Shown here in pieces: positions 1 to 7,339 of a stretch of 12,105 nucleotides of DNA; the stretch's first letter is position 1; each line of letters begins with the position of its first letter. The notes below the pieces were generated by a model. It made no database searches. It saw nothing but the letters and a program-made list of their open reading frames with translations, and was not told the origin of the DNA. A program made the translations under genes and the position numbers. The DNA comes from CAZDYI01 sp964509765 (GTDB lineage: Bacteria; Pseudomonadota; Gammaproteobacteria; Tethybacterales; Tethybacteraceae), in contig CAZDYI010000066.1 of the NCBI GenBank assembly GCA_964509765.1, forward strand, positions 1 to 12,105, written 5' to 3'.

Positions 1-696
1 GAACACGGTGGACTCGTCCGGGGTGTCCTCCGGCCGCAGGGTGAGGCGCATGGGGACCACGCGGCCGTCGATCTCCCGCTCCTGGTCGAAGGTGATGGTG
101 CGGACCAGCGCGCCGTCCTCGTCGTAGTAGAGGGCGCTGACTGGCGCGAGCGTGCCTTGGTCGACCAGGGTGACCACGCGGCCCCAGACGACCGCCGCGT
201 CGGCCCGGGGGAACGACGTCAGCTCGTAGATCCGACGCCCGTCCCTCTCCCCCTCGAACGTCAGCCGGGAGTCGTAGTCCTCCTCGTACGTGTTCTCCTT
301 CACCAAGTCGTCGTTGGTGAAGTGGCTGCCCATCCAGGAGCCGCCCATCATGCTCGAAGGCACCTTGGTCACCCGGTCGATCTTCGGGAGGTAGTTCCAG
401 ATGTTCTCCTCGACCTTCAGGGTGGCGATGCCGCGGTCCTTGACCGGGTCGCGGATGAGCACCAGCGAGCGCTCCGTGCCGCTCGACCAGGCCTCCATCG
501 TCATCGTGCGCTCGTAGCGCTGCGTCTTGACCGTCATCGAGATCAGGGCGTGCGAGGTGTCGCCGCGCCAGAGCCTGTCGATGCGGCGCATCAGCTCGTC
601 GACGTCAACGGCCACAGCCTGCACAGGAAGCAGCAAGCAGGCAACTGCCAGCGCAAGGCTCTTGCGCGGAGAAACCTGAAGTCCGATGGACGCCAC
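1..696 (-). CDS. LolA-like outer membrane lipoprotein-sorting protein (3' end cut by window edge)
   Basis: The minus frame is open from a GTG at 696 to the left edge (232 residues visible). It begins with a basic stretch and a hydrophobic segment ending in AVA (about residues 12-31), a Sec signal peptide. The mature part matches the periplasmic LolA_like family annotated as outer membrane lipoprotein-sorting protein: a threonine-rich MTVKTQRYERTMTMEAWS strand, then LVLIRDPVKDRGIATL, NIWNYLPKIDRV, SSMMGGSWMGSHFTNDDLV and YYDEDGALVRT. Such proteins are thought to carry lipid or lipoprotein across the periplasm and often sit beside FtsX/MacB-type transporters; any such partner lies outside the window. 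Family members are roughly 250 residues, so perhaps 20-30 residues are missing. The start is chosen because stops lie upstream (TGA and TGA near 750) and GTG directly precedes the signal peptide; AAGAGAG just before it is an unusually close ribosome site. Confidence 0.85.
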   Translation of the reverse strand, partial: MASIGLQVSPRKSLALAVACLLLPVQAVAVDVDELMRRIDRLWRGDTSHALISMTVKTQRYERTMTMEAWSSGTERSLVLIRDPVKDRGIATLKVEENIWNYLPKIDRVTKVPSSMMGGSWMGSHFTNDDLVKENTYEEDYDSRLTFEGERDGRRIYELTSFPRADAAVVWGRVVTLVDQGTLAPVSALYYDEDGALVRTITFDQEREIDGRVVPMRLTLRPEDTPDESTVF

Positions 697-766
697 TGCT
701 CTCTTCGACGGGAATCTGCAAGTCAGATAATAGCCTACTGATCAAACTCATCACTGTTGGCTTGGA

Positions 767-772
767 TATAAT
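767..772 (+). promoter_or_regulatory. Candidate -10 box of the lipoprotein gene
   Basis: A perfect TATAAT lies about 30 bases before the ATG at 803, in the 106-bp gap between two divergent genes. No good -35 hexamer is visible at 16-18 bp spacing, so an activator or a weak promoter is possible. The predicted transcript would begin near 779 and carry the ribosome site AGGAGAA at 790-796. Confidence 0.45.
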
Positions 773-802
773 CCCTCGACCCGCATTACAGGAGAACCAA
801 CA

Positions 803-1247
803 ATGACGGTGAAGAGAATTTCAATCCTAGGCGCCATCTGCGCCATTTCCTCAATAGGGGGGGGGGTGCGCCTCTATCGTGCACGGTGACAACCAGCCGA
901 TCTCGATAACGACCTACGACAAGAGCACGTTGGTCAGGGACGCCTACTGCACCATCTCCAACGACGAGAACACGTGGTACGTGAACTCGCCGGGTTCCGT
1001 TACGGTTACCAGAAGCGCAGAAGCGCTGACCGTGCATTGCGACAAGGAAGGCTTCGACCCCGGCTTAGTGACGGTTGAGTCAAGCGTCAAGGCAATGGCC
1101 TTCGGCAACCTGATCTTCGGTGGGATCGTCGGCGCCGCGATAGACGCTGGCACAGGCGCGGCGTTCGACTACCCGGCATCGATCCGGGTACAGATGGGCG
1201 AGGAAAATGTCATCTACGTCGAACCGAAGGAAGGCGAGGGAAGCTAG
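803..1247 (+). CDS. Small lipoprotein, frame broken at a G10 run (possible phase variation or sequencing error)
   Basis: ATG at 803 follows a good ribosome site, AGGAGAA at 790-796. It opens a lipoprotein signal peptide (MTVKRISILGAICAIS) that reaches a run of ten G at 857-866 and then leaves frame, ending at a TGA at 887-889. With nine G the frame reads SSIGGGCASIVHGDNQ and continues to TAG at 1245-1247, about 147 residues. GCASIV after a hydrophobic stretch is a lipobox with Cys as residue +1, typical of small proteobacterial lipoproteins with a GCASIV...G..Q start. The mature part has two further Cys and a glycine-rich hydrophobic segment (GNLIFGGIVGAAIDAGTGAAFDY in pieces). Read literally, only a GTG-started piece from 879 is open, and it lacks a signal peptide. 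The stop is 4 bp from the convergent HNH gene. Function is unknown. Confidence 0.75.
857..866 (+). repeat. G10 homopolymer inside the lipoprotein signal sequence
   Basis: Ten consecutive G just before the lipobox Cys codon. Removing one G joins the signal peptide to the mature protein. Poly-G tracts of this length are classical slipped-strand sites for ON/OFF phase variation, and are also a common place for base-calling errors. Confidence 0.9.
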
Positions 1248-1251
1248 CAGG

Positions 1252-2403
1252 TCAGCGCGGGTCCGCGCTCGGGTAAAACTCCTTGAACCCGCGGTCCTTG
1301 GCCATCTGCAGCTGCGGCCTCACGTTGTTCCGGTAGGACTGCCTGACCGAGTCCGGGTTCCAGTCACCGTCGATCCTGACGTTCAGCCCCGAAAGGTAGT
1401 CCTCGACGCTGTCCCTGGTGAGCTTCTTTTGCCTGAGGTTCAAGTCGATGACGCTGACGTGCGCCTCCGCCAGCTCCTCGACCAGGTCCTGCGCGGGAAG
1501 CAGGGCTCCCTTGGAGCTGTTGACCTCTCTGGACGCCGGGACGAGGTTCCACAGTTGGTCGTGGCCGATCCAGTTGCGCGGAATGAAGTGGTCCAGGGCA
1601 AAGCCGTTTGGAGTCACGGTCACGCCGGTGTAGATGCACCTGAAGCCCTTGCTGACAGCCGGAAGCCAGAAGCCGCGCTGGCGCCCTAGCGAGGTCCTTG
1701 GCGACGGCGGCATCCACAGCTTGTGCGCTAGGTTCGGCACGTTCGGGTTCCTGCCCTGCAGGTAAGTCAGCCACTGCATGTCAAGCCAGCCCCGGACCAC
1801 GCCCAGGTTCTCGCGCAGGTAGGCGACCCAGTCCGGATGGACCGTTATCGCCCCGTCTCCCTCCTCGATCCTGTAGAGCGGCTTGGTCCTGTCGAACCTC
1901 TCCCTGCTCAGACGACTGATCATCCCGCTGCGCTCCCAGTGCGTCCTGCCGCTTCGCTGCAGGATGTCGTGGAACCACGGGGTAAGCAGCTTGAACAGGA
2001 CGTACCGCGTGAGCCTGACCTTGTTGGCAACCATCAGCCTCTGGACCTCATCCCTGTTTTCCCGTACCGCGTCCCTCGCCGGGTCGATGCTGTCAATCTC
2101 CTCGCCATCCAGGAAACGGTCGCGGACTAGCTCCACCCCCCTGCCCGTCATGTCGGTGCTGCCGAAGTTGAGCTTGTAGATCGCGGTCGGAAACCACGAC
2201 AGCAGGAGCATCTCGTCCCTGAGGTCCCTGACCTCTAGCCGCACGGGGCCGCCGTCCGAGCCGCCGCTGCAGGCCGACTCGATGACGGCCTTGAGGAAAA
2301 CGAACTTGTAGCTGTTCGTGGTTTTGGCGAACAGCCCCTCAAGGCAACTGACGTCAACCCCGCCGGCGCGGGGCAGGCCAGGAATGCTTGGGAACTCAGC
2401 CAT
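1252..2403 (-). CDS. HNH endonuclease, HNH_4-like (HNH1)
   Basis: A 383-residue protein. The C-terminal half holds the nuclease core: FRCIYTG (Cys256), ALDHFIP (Asp271-His272, His being the expected general base), HDQLWNLVP (Asn286) and VNSSKG (Asn295, Lys298), the layout of HNH_4 / Cas9-type HNH domains. The N-terminal half (about 20-150) is helical with conserved SYKF, EMLLLSWFP and LLTPWF blocks and has no assigned function. RGWLDMQWL and RNPNVPNL just before the core, and a DYLSGLNV...RQSYRNNVRPQLQ tail, recur in the other copies of this window. It aligns almost without gaps to the gene at 2966-4120. DNA cleavage is inferred from the intact motif; the target is unknown. The start ATG has no clear ribosome site. 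The frame is open back to the TGA of the upstream DUF1828 gene, 84 bp away. Convergent with the lipoprotein gene, 4 bp apart. Confidence 0.85.
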   Translation of the reverse strand: MAEFPSIPGLPRAGGVDVSCLEGLFAKTTNSYKFVFLKAVIESACSGGSDGGPVRLEVRDLRDEMLLLSWFPTAIYKLNFGSTDMTGRGVELVRDRFLDGEEIDSIDPARDAVRENRDEVQRLMVANKVRLTRYVLFKLLTPWFHDILQRSGRTHWERSGMISRLSRERFDRTKPLYRIEEGDGAITVHPDWVAYLRENLGVVRGWLDMQWLTYLQGRNPNVPNLAHKLWMPPSPRTSLGRQRGFWLPAVSKGFRCIYTGVTVTPNGFALDHFIPRNWIGHDQLWNLVPASREVNSSKGALLPAQDLVEELAEAHVSVIDLNLRQKKLTRDSVEDYLSGLNVRIDGDWNPDSVRQSYRNNVRPQLQMAKDRGFKEFYPSADPR

Positions 2404-2487
2404 GCTCAGGCAAGTGATTTTCTCATCTTTCGCCTGGCCGACAAAGGATGACTCCCTGACGAGCAGCGAGTCAAAGCTGCAGCGCCG

Positions 2488-2910
2488 TCAACTGTGTGAA
2501 CTCAGTTTCCGCACCTTTGGATGGTTCAACTTGAACGCGACGTAAACAGCGTGAAGCGCCAGGAGAATTGAATGCGCGCTCATGCCTAGGTCGAGCTCGC
2601 CTGACGGCCTGATGATCTCCTTGCCGGCAAGCCTGGCGCCGTGAGGTTTCAGGACGCGCTGGATCATCCTCCTGATGTGCAGGTTATTTGTCCCGACGCC
2701 ACATTGCCTGAGTCCGAACAGAGTGTGTCCGCCGTCGCTGAGCACGAAGGATCTGTCGCCGACGCTCCTGACGCGAAGAACAATGTTGTCGTTCAGGTGA
2801 TCATAAAACGGCGTGACCAACTCGCTGGGATAGACGGTGTCCGGCCGCAAGTCCTCGCGCAGCCATTCGAGATAGGCATCCTTGACCTCTGCGGCATTGA
2901 TTCCGGCCAT
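2488..2910 (-). CDS. DUF1828 domain protein, short form
   Basis: A 140-residue protein. Residues about 10-95 show the DUF1828 pattern: a Trp/Leu-rich first helix (AYLEWLREDL), VTPFYDHLNDNIVLRV (30-47) and FVLSDGGHTLFGLRQCGVG (55-73), as in the family's TPFLDRHND...LSDDGYTLDDL signature. The next helix (SILLALHAVYVAFKLNHPKV) matches the segment that in long members leads into a DUF1829 C-terminal domain; here the protein ends in SSHS directly afterwards, so it is either a natural short form or truncated. DUF1828 has no established activity that I know of. It lies between two HNH genes on the same strand (55 bp after HNH2, 84 bp before HNH1) and is in the same frame as HNH1, separated by one TGA and 28 sense codons. 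The start ATG lacks a Shine-Dalgarno sequence and appears leaderless. Confidence 0.75.
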   Translation of the reverse strand: MAGINAAEVKDAYLEWLREDLRPDTVYPSELVTPFYDHLNDNIVLRVRSVGDRSFVLSDGGHTLFGLRQCGVGTNNLHIRRMIQRVLKPHGARLAGKEIIRPSGELDLGMSAHSILLALHAVYVAFKLNHPKVRKLSSHS

Positions 2911-2916
2911 GTCCGC

Positions 2917-2946
2917 ATGTTATCAGCATGTTGCCTGCCGTGTCAA
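2917..2946 (-). promoter_or_regulatory. Promoter of the DUF1828 gene, leaderless architecture
   Basis: On the minus strand a perfect TTGACA (2946-2941) is followed by an 18-bp spacer and TAACAT (2922-2917, 4 of 6 to consensus). Transcription would start about 7 bases further on, at or next to the ATG at 2910, and no ribosome site precedes that ATG. It gives DUF1828, and perhaps HNH1, transcription independent of the ABC/HNH2 operon. Confidence 0.55.
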
Positions 2947-2965
2947 GTTTTCCCTGTCTCGCGGA

Positions 2966-4116
2966 TCACTTGGCCTGCGCCCACGAGTGCCACTTGCCGA
3001 ACCCGCGGTCGGAAGCAAGCTGCAGCTGGGGCCACACCGTGTTGCGGTAAGACTGCCTGATCGCGGCGGGGTCGACCTCCCGCTCGATCGTGACGTTCAG
3101 GCCCGAGAGGTAGTCCTCCAGCTTGTCCCTCGGCGGCCTGCGCCGCTGAAGATGGATCCCGAGCAGGCGCGCATGCGCGGAGGCAAGGTCGTCGACCAGC
3201 CTTTTCGCCGGCAGCCTGTCGCCCTTGGAGCTGTTGACCGACTGAGACACCGGGACGAGGTTCCACAGCTGGTCGTGGCCGACCCACGACCAGGGCAGGA
3301 AGTGGTCGAGCGCGAACCTGTTGGGCGGAACCTGCTCGCCGGTGTAGATGCAGCGGAAGCCCTCCCTGACGGCCGGCTGCCAGAAGTTCCTCTGGCTCGT
3401 CATCGCAACCCTCTGCGCCGGAGGCGCCCACAGCTTGGACGACAGCGAGGGAACGTTCGGGTTGCGGCGGTGCAGGTACCACAGCCAGTGCATGTCCAGC
3501 CAGCCGCGGACGATGCACATGTTCTCCATCAGGTATGCCATCCAGTCCGGGTGGACCCTGATCGCCTCGGGAGACCTGTCGCCCTCTACACGGTACAGCG
3601 GGATTCGGTCGTCGAACATTTCCTGGCTTAGCTTCCAGATCATCCGGTTCTTCACGGCGTCGGGCTTGCCCTGGAGGAAGTCCTCGAACCAGGGGGTCAG
3701 CAGGCGGAACACGACGTAGTAAGTGACGTTGAGGCTTGTGCTTCCGATCAGCCTGCTGATCGCCCCCTTGTTTTCGAAGAAGGCCTCCCTGAGCTGCTCG
3801 GGAGAGGTCTTGGGGTCAAGCCCGCGCAGCAGGCTTTGGCTGATCGCCCTCAGCGCCGGGTCCGCCATGTCGCGGCTCCCGAAGTTGAGCTTGAAGAACT
3901 GCGTCGGATGCCAGGCCAGAAGCAGCATCTCCAGCCTGAGGTCCGCGACGCTGATGCGTCCCGTCTCCGAGCCTTCTTCGCCCCTGTCTAGCGTCTCGAC
4001 CAGGGCCTTGAGGAGCAGGTACTTGTACGAGGTAGCAGTGCTCGCGAACAGCGCCTCGAGCCGCCCCGCGTCGACCCGTTCCGTGCGGGGAAGGGCCTGC
4101 AAATCGGCGCGGTCAA

Positions 4117-4120
<4 letters not shown>
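2966..4120 (-). CDS. HNH endonuclease, HNH_4-like (HNH2), overlapping ABC ATPase gene
   Basis: A 384-residue protein, a full-length paralogue of the gene at 1252-2403. Nuclease core: FRCIYTG (Cys257), ALDHFLPWSWVGHDQLWNL (Asp272-His273, Asn287) and VNSSKG (Asn296, Lys299). The N-terminal helical region has SYKYLLLKAL (31-40), EMLLLAWHP (64-72), FKLNFGSRDM (76-85) and LLTPWFEDFL (140-149); the conserved tail is EDYLSGLNV...IRQSYRNTVWPQLQLASDRGF. The frame stays open upstream to 4558, but that stretch is the ATPase gene read in another frame. The proper start, MIDRADLQ, is the ATG at 4120, which lines up with the HNH1 N-terminus and overlaps the ATPase stop as ATGA, so translation is probably coupled. 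CGGAAG about 7 bases upstream may serve as ribosome site. A nuclease as last gene of a sugar-importer operon is unusual. Activity is inferred from motifs. Confidence 0.85.
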
Positions 4121-4881
<761 letters not shown>

Positions 4882-4883
4882 GG

Positions 4884-5849
4884 TCAGGTCCCGCTTCTCG
4901 CCTGGACCCGGTCGAGGTAGACGGCCAGGATCAGGATCGCGCCGATCGCCATCTGCTGGTAGTACGGCTGGATGGCGAGCAGGTTCAGGCCGTTCTGGAG
5001 CACCCCCATGATCAGCGCTCCGACGAGCGCCCCGAGGATGCTGCCGCGCCCGCCGAACAGGTTGGTGCCGCCGATGATCGCCGCGGTGATCGCGGTGAGC
5101 TCGTAGTTGAGGCCCGCGGTCGGGTCGCCGGCGTTGACCCGCGCCATGAACACCAGCCCCGCCATGCCGGCCATCAGCCCGGACAGGCAGTACAGCGACA
5201 CACGCAGCCGCTCGACCTTCACTCCGGTCGCCCGCGCCGCGGCCTCGTTGTCGCCGAGCGCGAGCGTGTGGTGGCCGAACCGCGTGTGCGCGAGGACGAA
5301 GTGCATCAGGAACGCAGCAAGGATCAGGATGATCGCGGGAACGGGTATGCCGAGCGGGCGGCCCTGGCCGAGGTACACCAGCTCGGGCGGCAGGCCGTAG
5401 ATCGACCGGCCGTCGGAGACCACGAGCGCGAGCCCCCTTGCGATCCCGAGCATCCCGAGGGTCACGATGAACGCGGGTATCCCCGTGCGGGTGATCACCG
5501 TCCCGCTGAACAGCCCGCACAGCGCGCCCGTGCCCAGCGCGGCGAGGACGGCGAGGTACCAGGGCGCCTCGATGTTGACCGCGACGTACGCGCCGGCGAT
5601 CCCGGACAGGCCGAGGACCGAGCCGAGCGACAGGTCCAGGCCCGCCGAGCTGATCACGAGCGTCGCGCCGATGGCAAGCAGGCCGATCGTCGCGGTCGCG
5701 AGGAGTATGTTGAAGAGGTTGTCGGGGGTGAGGAAGAACTCCGACAGCAGCGACATGACCGCGGCGAGCGCGACCAGGACGCCGAGCGACTCGACCCGCA
5801 GTGTGCCCACAAGGCCCCGCAGGGGGGCCAGCAGCGAAGCCCGCGCCAT
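4884..5849 (-). CDS. Sugar ABC importer permease (RbsC-like)
   Basis: A 321-residue inner-membrane protein of the BPD_transp_2 / RbsC family that forms the sugar channel, probably as a homodimer. It has about eight to ten hydrophobic segments beginning at residue 21 (SLGVLVALAAVMSLL). Hallmarks are GLDLSLGS (70-77), a cytoplasmic coupling loop ALGDNEAAARATGV (197-210) and the C-terminal GGTNLFGGRGSILGALVGA (260-278). Length is normal for the family. It lies 57 bp after the binding-protein stop and 2 bp before the ATPase start, so the three genes form one operon in the order binding protein, permease, ATPase. No ribosome site is evident, and the ATG sits in the loop of a strong predicted hairpin (5834-5862), which could damp its translation relative to the abundant binding protein. 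Confidence 0.9.
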   Translation of the reverse strand: MARASLLAPLRGLVGTLRVESLGVLVALAAVMSLLSEFFLTPDNLFNILLATATIGLLAIGATLVISSAGLDLSLGSVLGLSGIAGAYVAVNIEAPWYLAVLAALGTGALCGLFSGTVITRTGIPAFIVTLGMLGIARGLALVVSDGRSIYGLPPELVYLGQGRPLGIPVPAIILILAAFLMHFVLAHTRFGHHTLALGDNEAAARATGVKVERLRVSLYCLSGLMAGMAGLVFMARVNAGDPTAGLNYELTAITAAIIGGTNLFGGRGSILGALVGALIMGVLQNGLNLLAIQPYYQQMAIGAILILAVYLDRVQARSGT

Positions 5850-5862
5850 TACGGGGCTTCGC
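5834..5862 (-). promoter_or_regulatory. Hairpin enclosing the permease start codon
   Basis: GCGAAGCCC and GGGCTTCGC form a perfect 9-bp stem around an 11-base loop that contains the permease ATG (5849-5847). It falls at the binding-protein/permease boundary. RNA structures at such boundaries commonly protect the upstream binding-protein message and limit expression of membrane components. The structure is seen in the sequence; the role is inferred. Confidence 0.5.
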
Positions 5863-5906
5863 CCGATGCGAGGCCGCTCAGGGCCCTTGTGTTTGCCGCT
5901 GCCGGG

Positions 5907-6866
5907 TTACTTGACGAACTCGAGCATCGGCTCGGTGCCAGACTCGAGGACCTCCTTGGTCAGCACCAGGGTGGGCACGTTGATGACCTTCGGGACCGAG
6001 CCGCCGTCGATGATCTTCTTGGCGTTGACCACCGCCTCCTTGCCGACGAGGTACGGAAGCTGCGCGACCGAGGCGGTCAGGCGGCCGGACTTGATCGACT
6101 TGACCGCGTCCGAGTTGCCGTCGACCCCGATGACCGTCACCTGGTCGCCCTTGCCGGCGGCGAAGACGGTCTCGACCGCGCCGAGCGCCATGCCGTCGTT
6201 GGCGGCGAAGATCGCAACCAGGTCGGGGTTGCGCGACAGGATGTCGTTGGTGATGTTGGCGGCCTTGCCGCGGTCCCAGTCGCCCGGGAGCGAGGCGACG
6301 ACCTCGAGGCCGGGAGCGAGCTGCTTGAGCCGGTCGGCGAATCCGCGCGCCCTCCTCTGCCCGGTGATGTTCCCGGACAGGCCCTCGATCACGAGCACCG
6401 GGCCGGATGCGCCGCTTCCGACGCGCTCGACGAGGAACTCGGCGCCCTGGGCGCCGGCGGCCTCGTTGTCCGAGCCGATCGAGAACGCGATGTCGACGCC
6501 CGCGGCGTTGGCGATGCCGTGGTCGAGGTTGTTGTCGAGGTCGACCACCGGGATCCCGTCGTCAACAGCGCGCTTGAGGCACGGCAGCAGGTTGTTGGAG
6601 TTGATCGCCGCGGTGATCATCACCTTGGGCTTGCGCACGAGCATCGTGTTGCAGACGTTCAGCTGCGGCTCGGCGGCCTGGTCGCTGTCTACGGCCTGCA
6701 GGTAGTACTCGACCCCGGCCTCGGAGACGCCGTCCTTGACGCCGAGCTCCATCGCGCCCCAGAACGGGTTGGCGAGCGTCTTCATCAGGACGCCGTAGGT
6801 GTCCTGCGCAACGGCCGGCAGGGCCAGCGAGGCCGCGGCAACGGCCGAAAGTACAAGCTTCTTCAT
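5907..6866 (-). CDS. Periplasmic sugar-binding protein, D-allose/ribose type
   Basis: A 319-residue substrate-binding protein (Peripla_BP_4 type) that captures a sugar in the periplasm and delivers it to the permease. MKKLVLSAVAAASLALPAVA is a Sec signal peptide, probably cleaved after Ala20. The mature protein resembles E. coli D-allose-binding protein AlsB: VLMKTLANPFWGAMELGVKD in pieces (26-45), PGDWDRGKA (194-202), AIFAANDGMALGAV (218-231), GVDGNSDAV (247-255) and a TASVAQ hinge segment (264-269). Substrate is therefore probably a pentose or hexose of the allose/ribose/xylose group; allose itself is only a suggestion, since no allose kinase or epimerase gene is in view. The ATG at 6866 is preferred over an in-frame ATG at 6896 because it directly begins the signal peptide and is preceded by GGAGGG. 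First gene of the minus-strand operon. Confidence 0.9.
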   Translation of the reverse strand: MKKLVLSAVAAASLALPAVAQDTYGVLMKTLANPFWGAMELGVKDGVSEAGVEYYLQAVDSDQAAEPQLNVCNTMLVRKPKVMITAAINSNNLLPCLKRAVDDGIPVVDLDNNLDHGIANAAGVDIAFSIGSDNEAAGAQGAEFLVERVGSGASGPVLVIEGLSGNITGQRRARGFADRLKQLAPGLEVVASLPGDWDRGKAANITNDILSRNPDLVAIFAANDGMALGAVETVFAAGKGDQVTVIGVDGNSDAVKSIKSGRLTASVAQLPYLVGKEAVVNAKKIIDGGSVPKVINVPTLVLTKEVLESGTEPMLEFVK

Positions 6867-6878
6867 TTTTCCCTCCTT

Positions 6879-6905
6879 CCCTGACTCAGGGAACAACGGA
6901 TTTTA
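6879..6905 (-). promoter_or_regulatory. Leader of the ABC operon: -10-like box and short palindrome
   Basis: Minus-strand TAAAAT (6905-6900) is a plausible -10. Just downstream, near the expected transcription start, is a 13-bp odd-centred palindrome (plus strand CCCTGACTCAGGG, 6879-6891), followed by the GGAGGG ribosome site. The palindrome could be an operator; no regulator gene is in the window. No convincing -35 was found. Confidence 0.3.
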
Positions 6906-7083
6906 TCACGGGAAACACTGCGTTGCGGCTGGCGGCCGGCACCAGGTCCGGCGAATGCAAACTTTCGGCGCAGGAAACCAAACCGTCTCGGGTTGCCTGA
7001 TGCCCGATCTCGTCATGCGCACAACGCGGCAAAGATCGCGCTGCATCTAAATTCGGAGCTTGACGTTTCTTTGCGGGTATTGT
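6906..7083. other. Non-coding gap between ABC operon and iteron array 1
   Basis: About 180 bp with no gene I can support. Together with the leader and array 1 it makes a gene-free stretch from 6867 to 7339. I see no tRNA, no HNH remnant and no clear terminator in it. Confidence 0.5.
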
Positions 7084-7336
7084 TGTCCTTAGACACGACT
7101 TTGTGGTCCTTGGAGGCTTTTATTTGGTTCTTAGGCATGATTTTGTGGTCTTTATAAGCCTGAAAATGGTTCTTATAGACTTGAATGTGGTTCTTAGGCT
7201 CTGTTTCGTGGTTCTTATATTGCTCGTTCATGGTCCTTAGACGCGATTTTGTGGTTCTTACAGGCATATATTTGGTTCTTAGAAGCCTGTTAGTGGTCCT
7301 TAGATGTGATAAATTCATGCTTAGGTCAAGCGAGAT
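7084..7336 (+). repeat. Iteron array 1: twelve 21-bp direct repeats upstream of Fic1
   Basis: The core GGTYCTTAG recurs at 7084 (degenerate), 7105, 7126, 7147, 7168, 7189, 7210, 7232, 7253, 7274, 7295 and, degenerate, 7316. Every step is 21 bp except one of 22 (7210 to 7232). The first 8-9 bases of each unit are well conserved; the remaining 12 vary but tend to end in a T-rich stretch with GT before the next core. Twenty-one bp is two helical turns, so all cores face the same side of DNA, as expected for a cooperative protein-binding array. It abuts the Fic1 start. Units have no long identical repeat with unique spacers, so it is not CRISPR. The most obvious candidate binder is the winged-helix domain of the adjacent Fic protein (inference). 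Confidence 0.9.
7287..7315 (+). promoter_or_regulatory. Candidate Fic1 promoter embedded in the last iterons
   Basis: CTGTTA (7287-7292), a 17-bp spacer and TAAATT (7310-7315). The same TTAGATGTG(A/G)TAAATT block occurs at the corresponding place before Fic2, the best-conserved part of the two otherwise divergent upstream regions. A protein on the last iteron would cover the promoter, suggesting repression. The leader would be under 20 bases. Confidence 0.4.
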
Positions 7337-7339
7337 TTC

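Noticed and set aside
157..741. A 194-codon plus-strand frame at the left edge.
   Set aside because: Antisense to the LolA-like gene, which has a signal peptide and family motifs; no domain was recognised in the plus-strand frame.
4882..5520. N-terminal extension of the ATPase to 467 residues.
   Set aside because: The added part is the permease gene in another frame; the ATPase family begins at VLLEFDDVYKSF.
7084..7336. CRISPR array.
   Set aside because: Units are 21 bp with only an 8-9 bp conserved core and no unique spacers of typical length; no cas genes are in the window. The HNH proteins have a Cas9-like HNH motif but no RuvC parts or Cas9 size.
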